Of a DNA stretch of 5,491 nucleotides, positions 1 to 4,692 are shown piece by piece. Numbering within the stretch: position 1 is the stretch's first letter; each line of letters opens with the position of its first letter. A program made the position numbers and the translations under genes. The notes beneath the pieces are model-generated. The model made no database searches, had not been told where the DNA came from, and was given only the letters and a program-made list of their open reading frames with translations. Source of the DNA: SIG578 sp045655125 (lineage in GTDB: Bacteria > Bacillota > Clostridia > Oscillospirales > Ruminococcaceae); the NCBI GenBank assembly GCA_045655125.1, contig JAZOOR010000044.1:1-5491 (forward strand), read 5' to 3'.

Positions 1-66
1 GAAGCGGAAGATTTTAGAATAAAAGATAAGTGCGAGAGCAACATAACTTTAAAAGGAGGTAAGGCT

Positions 67-267
67 ATGGCTGTAAGATTAAATGAGGATAAAGAGGTAG
101 TCGCGCGTATACGCGAGGGACTGAAACAAAAGGGTGGATACTGCCCTTGCCGTCTTAAGAAAACAGAGGAATTTAAATGTATGTGCAAGGAGTTTCGTGA
201 CCAGATAGCCGACCCTGATTTTGAGGGCTACTGTCACTGCCTTTTGTATTATAAATCAAAGGAATAA
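67..267 (+). CDS. Ferredoxin-thioredoxin reductase catalytic-subunit-like protein (FtrB family)
   Basis: This 66-residue protein has three Cys-x-Cys pairs: CPC (C26, C28), CMC (C38, C40) and CHC (C56, C58). They are the hallmark of the FTR catalytic (beta) subunit, which uses a 4Fe-4S cluster beside a disulfide to pass electrons from ferredoxin to thioredoxin. By analogy with plant and cyanobacterial FTR, C28 and C58 would form the redox disulfide and C26, C38, C40 and C56 would bind the cluster; that assignment is inference. The protein is shorter than plant FtrB, and its middle pair is displaced: spacing is x9 then x15 instead of x16 then x8, with the same overall span. The start is set by AAAAGGAGGT at 51-60, although the frame stays open to the window edge. 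Thioredoxin follows after 20 bases, so the two are probably co-transcribed. No FtrA partner is visible. It is a cytoplasmic redox protein whose electron donor is unproven. Confidence 0.85.
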   Translation: MAVRLNEDKEVVARIREGLKQKGGYCPCRLKKTEEFKCMCKEFRDQIADPDFEGYCHCLLYYKSKE

Positions 268-287
268 ACAAGAAAGGAAACACAAAA

Positions 288-599
288 ATGGCACTTAAAA
301 TTATAACTGCAGATAATTTCAAAGAGGAAGTTTTGGATAGCTCTGTTCCCGTTTTGCTCGATTTCTGGGCAACCTGGTGCGGACCTTGTCAGATGATTGC
401 TCCCACGGTCGAGGAGATTGCAAACGAGAGAGACGACATCACCGTCGGCAAGGTAAATGTTGACGAGCAGCCTGCTCTTGCCGAGGCGTTCGGTATAGTA
501 AGTATCCCCACTATCGTTGTTGTAAAGGATGGAAAAACCGTCGCTCAGGCGGTTGGTGTCCGTCCTAAAGAGGCAATTCTTGCGCTCTTAGAAGAATAA
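288..599 (+). CDS. trxA: Thioredoxin
   Basis: This 103-residue protein is a standard single-domain thioredoxin, a cytoplasmic dithiol-disulfide oxidoreductase that reduces protein disulfides. Visible landmarks are the active site WCGPC (C31 and C34), the buried Asp D25 in LLDFWA, the paired Lys K55, the cis-proline P74 in SIPT, and the C-terminal VGVRPKEAI segment. Length is normal for the family and no residue is missing. A ribosome binding site AGAAAGGAAA lies just upstream. The gene is 20 bases downstream of the FTR-like gene, which suggests that the FTR-like protein, or a reductase working with it, reduces this thioredoxin. A bidirectional terminator hairpin follows about 15 bases after the stop. 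Confidence 0.97.
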   Translation: MALKIITADNFKEEVLDSSVPVLLDFWATWCGPCQMIAPTVEEIANERDDITVGKVNVDEQPALAEAFGIVSIPTIVVVKDGKTVAQAVGVRPKEAILALLEE

Positions 600-603
600 A
601 AAC

Positions 604-651
604 CCAAAAAATAGGCCCGCACTCTTTTATGAGTAGCGGGCTAATATTTTT
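604..651. terminator. Bidirectional intrinsic terminator between trxA and the LCP-like gene
   Basis: GCCCGC-ACTC (615-624) pairs with GAGT-GCGGGC (631-641) around a TTTTAT loop, with one bulged A at 635. On the plus strand the stem is followed by TAATATTTTTATT. On the minus strand it is followed by ATTTTTTGGGTTTTT, so it can end both convergent transcripts. The minus-strand gene's stop codon (627-629) lies in the loop, so its last codons form one arm of its own terminator. Confidence 0.85.
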
Positions 652-1508
652 ATTACTGATGCGCCGCTAAGGATAAATTCGGTGTCCTCGGCTTTAAATT
701 CTCCGTGTGTTTCAAGGCAGTAGGGGGCATCGCCGTTATCCTTTAACAGATAGGAGAGCAGTTCTCGGCGCTCCTCTATGTCGGTCACCGAGAGGTTAGT
801 CTGAGTGCTACCCAAAATAAACTGCTCGGGAAAAGAGGCAGGGGAAAGCGCGAGTGCGCTGTGGTTTTGGCGGAGAAACTCGCATATTACTCGAGCGCCC
901 TCCCAGAGAGCCTCGCTCTCGCCGCCGTCCCATTTTAAGTAGGCGATATAATCGAGCATCAGCATACCGCCCATTATCTGATTTCCTTTGTCTATCTTTA
1001 TATAGATGTCATTTGCGTGGTCGGTCTGCGATAAATCCTCGGGAACAGAAATGACAATGTCATCAAAAAGGGAGCAAAAGGAAAGAAAGCTGTCATCTGA
1101 AAAGCAGATGTATTTTGAAATGTCAATCGAGAAAAAGTTGCTCATAGCCCGAGTTGCCGCGGCCGCGCCGCCGCTCTCAAAGCATTCCTTTAAAATGACC
1201 TTGGGGGCGCCCGCGTGCGAAAGCAGGGACTCTGGAAAAAGGCGGGTAACCGTTATCTGCCGCTCGCACCCGTTAAAGCCTAAAATAAAATAGGCGTAAG
1301 GAGAGTCGACGGTGGATTTCGAAATGGTTACAAGCAGATTGAATTTGTCGTTTTCGCTCGGCTCAAAGGCGCGGTGAGGAGAGGAAGACGAGGGAGTTTT
1401 CTTTTCATAGGATGGAATTTGTGTCAGAATGATAAAAGAGGCTACCGCCGCCGAAATAATGAGGCTCAGGACAAATGACCTTAAAAAAATCCGTGTGCTT
1501 TTCTTCAT
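627..1508 (-). CDS. Membrane-anchored protein with a diverged LytR-CpsA-Psr (LCP)-like domain
   Basis: The 293-residue product starts with a short basic segment and one hydrophobic helix (about residues 8-28). A Ser/Pro-rich linker (about 36-50) follows, then an extracellular domain. Residues about 57-214 follow the order of LCP enzymes, which transfer undecaprenyl-linked glycopolymers to peptidoglycan: NLLV start, GG plus NFFSIDISKYICF near 113-136, FDDIVISVPEDL at 148-159, and IDKGNQIMGG...LDYIAYLK at 172-192. The usual catalytic residues appear lost: no D-x-R after the first strand, LFPES where IPRDT is expected, and no arginine series after YLK. It may therefore be a non-catalytic or repurposed LCP relative. 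The C-terminal 80 residues are unrecognised. AGGAGGGAGA sits directly upstream of the ATG. The gene is divergent from tcdA. The LCP assignment rests on pattern only and is moderately sure. Confidence 0.7.
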   Translation of the reverse strand: MKKSTRIFLRSFVLSLIISAAVASFIILTQIPSYEKKTPSSSSPHRAFEPSENDKFNLLVTISKSTVDSPYAYFILGFNGCERQITVTRLFPESLLSHAGAPKVILKECFESGGAAAATRAMSNFFSIDISKYICFSDDSFLSFCSLFDDIVISVPEDLSQTDHANDIYIKIDKGNQIMGGMLMLDYIAYLKWDGGESEALWEGARVICEFLRQNHSALALSPASFPEQFILGSTQTNLSVTDIEERRELLSYLLKDNGDAPYCLETHGEFKAEDTEFILSGASVIKILARYS

Positions 1509-1536
1509 TTTCTCCCTCCTTTGAGCATTCCTTAGA

Positions 1537-1566
1537 ATTATTGGCTAAAATATTTCCAATATTCAA
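1537..1566 (-). promoter_or_regulatory. Candidate promoter of the LCP-like gene
   Basis: On the minus strand TTGAAT (1561-1566) and AATAAT (1537-1542) are separated by 18 bases, upstream of the AGGAGGGAGA ribosome binding site. Both hexamers are imperfect and the region is AT-rich, so this is a weak call. It lies within about 10 bases of the tcdA -35 element, so the two promoters are divergent and nearly back to back. Confidence 0.35.
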
Positions 1567-1574
1567 AAATGTAC

Positions 1575-1602
1575 TTGAAAAAGGCAGGCAGAATGTTATA
1601 AT
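1575..1602 (+). promoter_or_regulatory. Promoter of tcdA with extended -10
   Basis: TTGAAA (1575-1580), a 16-base spacer, and TATAAT (1597-1602) preceded by TGT give an extended -10 promoter. Transcription would begin near 1608-1610. That is downstream of the in-frame ATG codons at 1475 and 1601, so the promoter itself argues for the GTG start at 1628. Confidence 0.75.
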
Positions 1603-1627
1603 GAAGGTGTTTAAAGGGGGATTGTTT

Positions 1628-2320
1628 GTGGAGATTTTTGAAAGAACACAAAGGCTAATAGGAAAGGCAGCTCTTGAGAAATTGCAGGGGGCGCGAGTTG
1701 CGGTTTTCGGGCTTGGCGGAGTCGGCGGAGCGGCTGTTGAGGCGCTCGCACGCGCAGGGGTCGGTTACCTTGCGCTTTTTGATGGTGACAGCGTGTCGCC
1801 TACTAACAGAAACCGCCAGATAATTGCCATCGAAGAGAGCACCGGTATGCTCAAAACAAAGGCGGCAGCAGAGAGGTGCCGCTCCATAAATCCCCAAATT
1901 GAAATTTCGGAGCATAGCATTTTCTATACCCCCGAAAATGCCGATGAGTTTCCGCTCGGAGAGTACGATTATATAGTTGATGCGGTCGATATGGTAACTG
2001 CCAAATTAGAGCTTGTCTGCCGCGCAAAGAAAAGTGGCACGCCTATAATAAGCTGTATGGGAACGGGAAACAAGCTCGATGCTGCCGCCTTTGAGGTCGC
2101 TGATATATACAAAACCTCGGTTTGCCCGCTCGCTCGTGTTATGCGCCGCGAGCTTCAAAAAAGGGGTATTGCGGATTTGAAGGTGGTCTACTCAAAGGAA
2201 GCTCCTCGCGAGCCTGTCGGCTGCGAGGATAAGAGAACACCTGCGAGCATATCGTTCGTTCCGCCCGTTGCAGGTATGATTATGGCAGGCGAGGTTATAA
2301 AGGATATTATTAAGGAATAG
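1628..2320 (+). CDS. tcdA: tRNA threonylcarbamoyladenosine dehydratase (TcdA/CsdL, ThiF/E1 fold)
   Basis: TcdA uses ATP to cyclise t6A37 to ct6A in tRNAs that read ANN codons. Read from the GTG at 1628, the product is 230 residues. It shows RTQRLIG at 6-12, the nucleotide-binding loop GLGGVGG at 28-34, FDGDSV, TNRNRQ at 59-64 (the arginine finger region of E1-like enzymes), DAVD at 118-121, MGTGNKLD at 144-151 and KTSVCPLAR at 162-170. MGTGNKLD and CPLAR separate TcdA from ThiF and MoeB. It lacks the C-terminal extension of the 268-residue E. coli protein. The GTG start is preceded by AAAGGGGG seven bases upstream. Earlier in-frame ATGs at 1475 and 1601 fall before the predicted transcript start and have no ribosome binding site. 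It is convergent with a second tRNA anticodon-loop modification gene. Confidence 0.93.
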   Translation: MEIFERTQRLIGKAALEKLQGARVAVFGLGGVGGAAVEALARAGVGYLALFDGDSVSPTNRNRQIIAIEESTGMLKTKAAAERCRSINPQIEISEHSIFYTPENADEFPLGEYDYIVDAVDMVTAKLELVCRAKKSGTPIISCMGTGNKLDAAAFEVADIYKTSVCPLARVMRRELQKRGIADLKVVYSKEAPREPVGCEDKRTPASISFVPPVAGMIMAGEVIKDIIKE

Positions 2321-2330
2321 TCTTAACAAG

Positions 2331-2369
2331 TAAAACCTCCGCACCGAGTAGGTGCGGAGGTGTATTTAT
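2331..2369. terminator. Bidirectional terminator between tcdA and the TtcA-family gene
   Basis: ACCTCCGCACC (2335-2345) pairs perfectly with GGTGCGGAGGT (2351-2361), an 11-bp stem with loop GAGTA. The plus side continues GTATTTATTCTTTATTT and the minus side TTTACTTGTT. It fits between the two convergent stop codons (2320 and 2366) with almost no spare sequence. The U-tracts are interrupted, so efficiency may be moderate. Confidence 0.85.
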
Positions 2370-3091
2370 TCTTTATTTATTCCCCAGCCGTCAAGTCCTG
2401 AGCGCACAAGGGCGCCGAAGATCTTTTCGGAAACTCCGGGTGTGGCGGTCTCCATTTGGGAGATTTTTTCTTTCATAGTCTGCCTGAGCGTTGCGCGATC
2501 AGCAGGGCAGCGGCTTTTTATGATAGGCAGAGAGAGTCGCGCGACTGCTGCCTGCACTTCACTTTCGGGGGTGTAGATAAGCGGGCGAATCATATGAATG
2601 TCTTTTCGTGAAAGATAAGTAAGCGGCGAAAAGCAACCAAGCCGACCTTCAGAGAAAAGGTTCATTAAAAAGGTTTCGATAACATCGTCCTTATGATGTC
2701 CGAGCGCGAGCTTGTTGCAGCCAAGCTCAATGCAGGCATCGTGCAGGGCGCCGCGGCGCATTCTTGCACAAAGGCTGCAAGGGCTTTTTTCCTTGCGTTC
2801 ATCAAAAACTATCTGTCCGATATGGGTGCGCTTTATAGTTAAAGGAACTTGTATTTCCTCGCAGAGCTTTTGGATGGGGGAGTAATCGGTTTCCTTGCCG
2901 CTAAACTGCGGGTCTAATATAATGGCATATAGCTCAAACCTTTTGGGGTAAAATCGGCGCAGGCTTGAGAGGGCAGAGAGCAGCAGCACCGAATCCTTGC
3001 CGCCCGAAACCCCGACCGCAATTTTGTCACCGTCATCTATCATATTATAATCGTCGCAGGCGCGGCGAAGGTAGGATAACATTCTTTGCAT
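2366..3091 (-). CDS. TtcA-family tRNA thiolase (PP-loop ATPase with Fe-S cysteines)
   Basis: The 241-residue product is an N-type PP-loop ATPase of the TtcA group. Its best-known members install 2-thiocytidine at position 32 of tRNA using ATP adenylation and a 4Fe-4S cluster. Visible are the PP-loop SGGKDS (29-34), the paired cysteines C105 and C108 in SPCSLCARMRRGAL, GHHKDD at 131-136 followed by ETFLMN, RPLIY at 169-173, and a third conserved cysteine C195 in KSRCPADRATLRQ. The CxxC plus single Cys pattern matches the three protein ligands of the TtcA cluster. It is about 70 residues shorter than E. coli TtcA at the ends. The start ATG has AAAGGAG six bases upstream and a consensus promoter. 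Clostridial members have not, to my knowledge, been shown to make s2C32, so the family is sure and the exact product is not; ttcA is the nearest symbol. Confidence 0.88.
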   Translation of the reverse strand: MQRMLSYLRRACDDYNMIDDGDKIAVGVSGGKDSVLLLSALSSLRRFYPKRFELYAIILDPQFSGKETDYSPIQKLCEEIQVPLTIKRTHIGQIVFDERKEKSPCSLCARMRRGALHDACIELGCNKLALGHHKDDVIETFLMNLFSEGRLGCFSPLTYLSRKDIHMIRPLIYTPESEVQAAVARLSLPIIKSRCPADRATLRQTMKEKISQMETATPGVSEKIFGALVRSGLDGWGINKE

Positions 3092-3130
3092 AAGCTGCTC
3101 CTTTCACAAAAGGCTGTCTGTAATAATGCT

Positions 3131-3159
3131 ATTATAAGAGTAAAACGGCTTTAAGTCAA
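3131..3159 (-). promoter_or_regulatory. Consensus promoter of the TtcA-family gene
   Basis: On the minus strand TTGACT (3154-3159), a 17-base spacer, and TATAAT (3131-3136) give a near-perfect sigma-A promoter. Transcription would start near 3124, giving a leader of about 33 bases before the ATG at 3091. It diverges from the rplM promoter about 115 bases away. Confidence 0.85.
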
Positions 3160-3177
3160 CGAAAAATGCCTTTTTTA

Positions 3178-3240
3178 AAAATGAAATGAAAATCAAGAAA
3201 CATAGAGAAATGGAGCAAAAGCGAGAGAAAACGAGAGAAT
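3178..3240. other. Purine-rich segment with phased A-tracts, probable curved DNA
   Basis: This non-coding stretch is about 85 percent purine on the plus strand. Short A-tracts are centred near 3185, 3199, 3209, 3218 and 3229, roughly one helical turn apart. The octamer CGAGAGAA occurs twice, at 3222-3229 and 3232-3239, exactly 10 bases apart. Phased A-tracts bend DNA. The segment lies 36-98 bases upstream of the rplM -35 and could aid that strong promoter, which is inference. Confidence 0.4.
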
Positions 3241-3275
3241 GAGGGATATATTTTAAAAATTTGGCAAAAAGGGTA

Positions 3276-3304
3276 TTGACTTTGTTTTTTGACTGGTATA
3301 TAAT
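3276..3304 (+). promoter_or_regulatory. Consensus promoter of the rplM-rpsI operon
   Basis: TTGACT (3276-3281), a 17-base spacer, and TATAAT (3299-3304) form a strong sigma-A promoter. A-rich sequence directly upstream (TTTTAAAAATTTGGCAAAAA) could act as an UP element. The predicted start near 3310-3311 leaves a leader of about 83 bases before rplM. Confidence 0.88.
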
Positions 3305-3310
3305 AACAAA

Positions 3311-3393
3311 GCACTTTGTAAAGTAGCCTTCCCCGTAGGCTGCAAATCAAGTAAATCAGGGCAGAAATGCCAAATATACACGGAGGTAAAATT
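3311..3393 (+). promoter_or_regulatory. Probable L13 ribosomal-protein leader (autoregulatory 5' UTR)
   Basis: The rplM leader folds into at least two hairpins. GTAGCCT (3323-3329) pairs with AGGCTGC (3337-3343) around TCCCCGT. GGCA (3360-3363) pairs with TGCC (3368-3371) around a GAAA tetraloop, ten bases before the ribosome binding site CGGAGG (3381-3386). A smaller ACTT/AAGT hairpin (3313-3324) could compete with the first stem. An L13 leader in front of rplM-rpsI is an established motif in Firmicutes, where ribosomal protein is thought to bind its own mRNA. Match to that family was not computed; position and structure support it. Confidence 0.6.
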
Positions 3394-3822
3394 ATGTCAA
3401 CTTTTATGCCGAAAAGCAATGAAATCGAGCGTAAATGGTATGTGATCGATGCAGCTAATAAGCCCCTTGGCCGCGTTGCTGCTCTTGCCGCCGATCTTTT
3501 AAGAGGAAAGAAGAAGACCATCTTCGCTCCCCACGTTGATTGCGGTGATCACGTTATCATCATCAATTCCGATAAGGCTGTTCTTACCGGAAACAAAGCT
3601 GAAAAGAAAATCTACTATCGTCACACAGGTTGGGTAGGCGGTCTCAAAGAGGTTAAGTACTCCACCCTTATGATCGAGAATTCCGACAAAGCCATGATGC
3701 TGGCTGTTAAGGGTATGGTTCCCGATACCACTATCGGCAGAGCTGCTCTTACCCGCCTTCACATCTATAAGAATGGCGAACACAATCACGCTGCGCAGAA
3801 GCCGCAGGAATACACATTATAA
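3394..3822 (+). CDS. rplM: 50S ribosomal protein L13
   Basis: The 142-residue product is L13, an early-assembly protein of the large ribosomal subunit that binds 23S rRNA. Recognisable segments are RKWYVIDAANKPLGRVA near 13-29, the APHVDCGDHVIIINSDKAVLTG block, KIYYRHTGWVGGLK, and the closing MVPDTTIGRAALTRLHIYKN with HNHAAQKPQ. The start at 3394 follows CGGAGGTAAAATT at the right distance. An in-frame ATG at 3367 would place the ribosome binding site and part of the leader hairpin inside the gene and is not used. Length from 3394 is typical (about 142-145). The next gene, rpsI, begins 16 bases after the stop, the conserved bacterial order. Confidence 0.98.
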   Translation: MSTFMPKSNEIERKWYVIDAANKPLGRVAALAADLLRGKKKTIFAPHVDCGDHVIIINSDKAVLTGNKAEKKIYYRHTGWVGGLKEVKYSTLMIENSDKAMMLAVKGMVPDTTIGRAALTRLHIYKNGEHNHAAQKPQEYTL

Positions 3823-3838
3823 GTGAGGAGGCGTTAGT

Positions 3839-4237
3839 ATGTACGATAAGAAACCTTTTTTCTACGGAACAGGCAGAAGAAAGCACTCTGTTGCCCGTGT
3901 AAGACTTTATCAGGGTACAGGTACTTTCACCATCAATGACAGAAATATCGATGACTACTTCGGTCTTGAGACATTAAAGCTCATCGCAAGACAGCCTCTC
4001 GCTTTAACCGAGAATGCCGATAAGTTTGACGTTGTTGTCAGAGTTGCAGGCGGCGGTGTAACAGGTCAGGCGGGCGCAATCCGTCACGGCGTTGCAAGAG
4101 CTCTCCTCGAGTTCAATGCAGAGCTTCGCGGCGAGCTTAAGAAGGCTGGCTTCTTAACTCGTGACCCCAGAATGAAGGAGCGCAAAAAGTACGGACTCAA
4201 AGCGGCTCGTCGCGCACCCCAGTTCTCCAAGAGATAA
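3839..4237 (+). CDS. rpsI: 30S ribosomal protein S9
   Basis: The 132-residue product is S9 of the small ribosomal subunit, whose basic C-terminal tail reaches the P-site tRNA anticodon. It shows FYGTGRRKHSVARVRL at the start, the family signature GGGVTGQAGAIRHGVARALL at 71-90, LTRDPRMKERKKYG, and the expected end AARRAPQFSKR with the terminal Lys-Arg. GAGGAGG at 3825-3831 is the ribosome binding site. It is co-transcribed with rplM from the promoter at 3276 and followed by a strong terminator. Nothing is missing or unusual. Confidence 0.98.
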   Translation: MYDKKPFFYGTGRRKHSVARVRLYQGTGTFTINDRNIDDYFGLETLKLIARQPLALTENADKFDVVVRVAGGGVTGQAGAIRHGVARALLEFNAELRGELKKAGFLTRDPRMKERKKYGLKAARRAPQFSKR

Positions 4238-4255
4238 TCAGAAAGTTATCTATTC

Positions 4256-4285
4256 AAAGAGCTTCCCAATCGGGAGGCTCTTTTT
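4256..4285 (+). terminator. Intrinsic terminator of rplM-rpsI
   Basis: AAAGAGCTTCCC (4256-4267) pairs with GGGAGGCTCTTT (4272-4283) around AATC, a 12-bp stem with one G-T wobble. It runs into TTTTTC. The minus-strand flank is not U-rich, so it is mainly a plus-strand terminator. It ends one base before the convergent DUF6809-like gene's stop codon. Confidence 0.9.
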
Positions 4286-4567
4286 CTATATTATTTTTTC
4301 TGCGCCATACAGCGCTTCTGCCGTAATTTTTGCGCCCATACAAAACCCGTCGCAAAAAGCCTGCTCGCAAATCAGTAGCATATATTCATTTATATTGCCT
4401 GCATATCTGCTGAAATATACCTTTTGCTCCTCGCCCAACTCCTTTTCAAGAGTTTCAAGATTTTTTTCCATTAAATTCTCGAGCTGTTTTATCTCGTTAT
4501 TAAATCTTCCCAAATTTTTTATGGGCACAAGATTTCCGTTATAAAGCTCTGCAATAGTTTTTGTCAT
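4286..4567 (-). CDS. DUF6809-like small helical protein
   Basis: This 93-residue protein has no known function. Its ELYNGN start (7-12), charged helical middle (about 23-58, possible coiled coil, few helix breakers) and C-terminal FCDGFCMGAKITAEAL (71-86) resemble DUF6809 proteins of clostridia, which carry a Leu-Tyr-x-Gly-Asn start and a GF-x-x-GA end. The match is from memory and was not searched. There is no signal peptide or membrane helix, so it is probably cytoplasmic. AGGAGGGAT lies seven bases before the ATG. The codons are AT-richer than in the flanking ribosomal and gdhA genes, which suggests acquisition. It is divergent from a small XRE regulator and its promoter spacer holds a palindrome, so control by that regulator is likely. 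Confidence 0.75.
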   Translation of the reverse strand: MTKTIAELYNGNLVPIKNLGRFNNEIKQLENLMEKNLETLEKELGEEQKVYFSRYAGNINEYMLLICEQAFCDGFCMGAKITAEALYGAEKII

Positions 4568-4586
4568 TTTATCCCTCCTAATATCT

Positions 4587-4602
4587 GCACCCTAAAAGGT
4601 GC
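4587..4602. promoter_or_regulatory. Candidate operator 1 for the XRE regulator
   Basis: GCACCCTAAAAGGTGC has perfect GCACC/GGTGC arms and matches operator 2 at 13 of 16 positions. It lies just downstream of the predicted DUF6809-gene transcript start, where a bound repressor would act as a roadblock. Confidence 0.6.
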
Positions 4603-4611
4603 TATAAATAT

Positions 4612-4640
4612 ATTTTAGCACCTTTTAAGGTGCGTGTCAA
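4612..4640 (-). promoter_or_regulatory. Consensus promoter of the DUF6809-like gene
   Basis: On the minus strand TTGACA (4635-4640), a 17-base spacer, and TAAAAT (4612-4617) give a strong promoter with transcription starting near 4605. The spacer is almost wholly occupied by the palindrome at 4618-4633, so a protein bound there would block RNA polymerase. Confidence 0.8.
4618..4633. promoter_or_regulatory. Candidate operator 2 (best palindrome) for the XRE regulator
   Basis: GCACCTTTTAAGGTGC has two perfect 7-base arms around TT, the best palindrome of the set. It sits between the -35 and -10 of the DUF6809-gene promoter. Confidence 0.65.
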
Positions 4641-4642
4641 GC

Positions 4643-4658
4643 GCATCTTATAAAGTGC
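4643..4658. promoter_or_regulatory. Candidate operator 3 for the XRE regulator
   Basis: GCATCTTATAAAGTGC matches operator 2 at 13 of 16 positions and has imperfect arms. It lies just upstream of the extended -10 of the XRE gene, covering its -35/spacer region. Being the weakest palindrome, it could serve as a lower-affinity autoregulatory site. Confidence 0.5.
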
Positions 4659-4659
4659 G

Positions 4660-4668
4660 TGATATAAT
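4660..4668 (+). promoter_or_regulatory. Extended -10 promoter of the XRE gene
   Basis: TGATATAAT is a full extended -10 (TGnTATAAT). No good -35 is seen at 16-18 bases upstream, where operator 3 lies. The extended -10 may make up for that. The ribosome binding site AGGGGGGAT and the ATG follow 10-30 bases later, giving a very short leader. Confidence 0.65.
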
Positions 4669-4692
4669 ATCTGTAACAGGGGGGATATTAAG

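Noticed and set aside
1..66. Possible N-terminal extension of the FTR-like protein or 3' end of an upstream gene
   Set aside because: The frame is open to the window edge, but AAAAGGAGGT right before the ATG at 67 and normal homologue length favour that start. A TAA at 20-22 or TAG at 15-17 in the other frames could end an upstream gene, which cannot be judged from so few bases.
854..1293. Two overlapping plus-strand open frames (854-1054 and 1006-1293)
   Set aside because: They lie opposite the LCP-like gene, have no ribosome binding site or recognisable domain, and have an Arg/Ser/Pro composition typical of antisense reading.
1655..1915. Minus-strand open frame inside tcdA
   Set aside because: It is wholly antisense to a clearly conserved gene, with no ribosome binding site or known motif.
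2352..2576. Plus-strand open frame opposite the TtcA-family gene
   Set aside because: It starts inside the terminator stem and is antisense to a conserved gene.
3367..3393. Upstream in-frame ATG for rplM
   Set aside because: It would translate through the GAAA hairpin arm and the GGAGG site; the 3394 start gives the usual L13 length and N-terminus.
3156..3789. Minus-strand open frames across the rplM upstream region and rplM
   Set aside because: They are antisense to the strong rplM promoter, leader and coding region; the hydrophobic or phenylalanine-rich look comes from A-rich plus-strand sequence.
4587..4658. CRISPR-like array
   Set aside because: The three repeats are palindromic 16-mers with only 15 and 9 bases between them, lying on promoters; they fit operators, not a CRISPR array.
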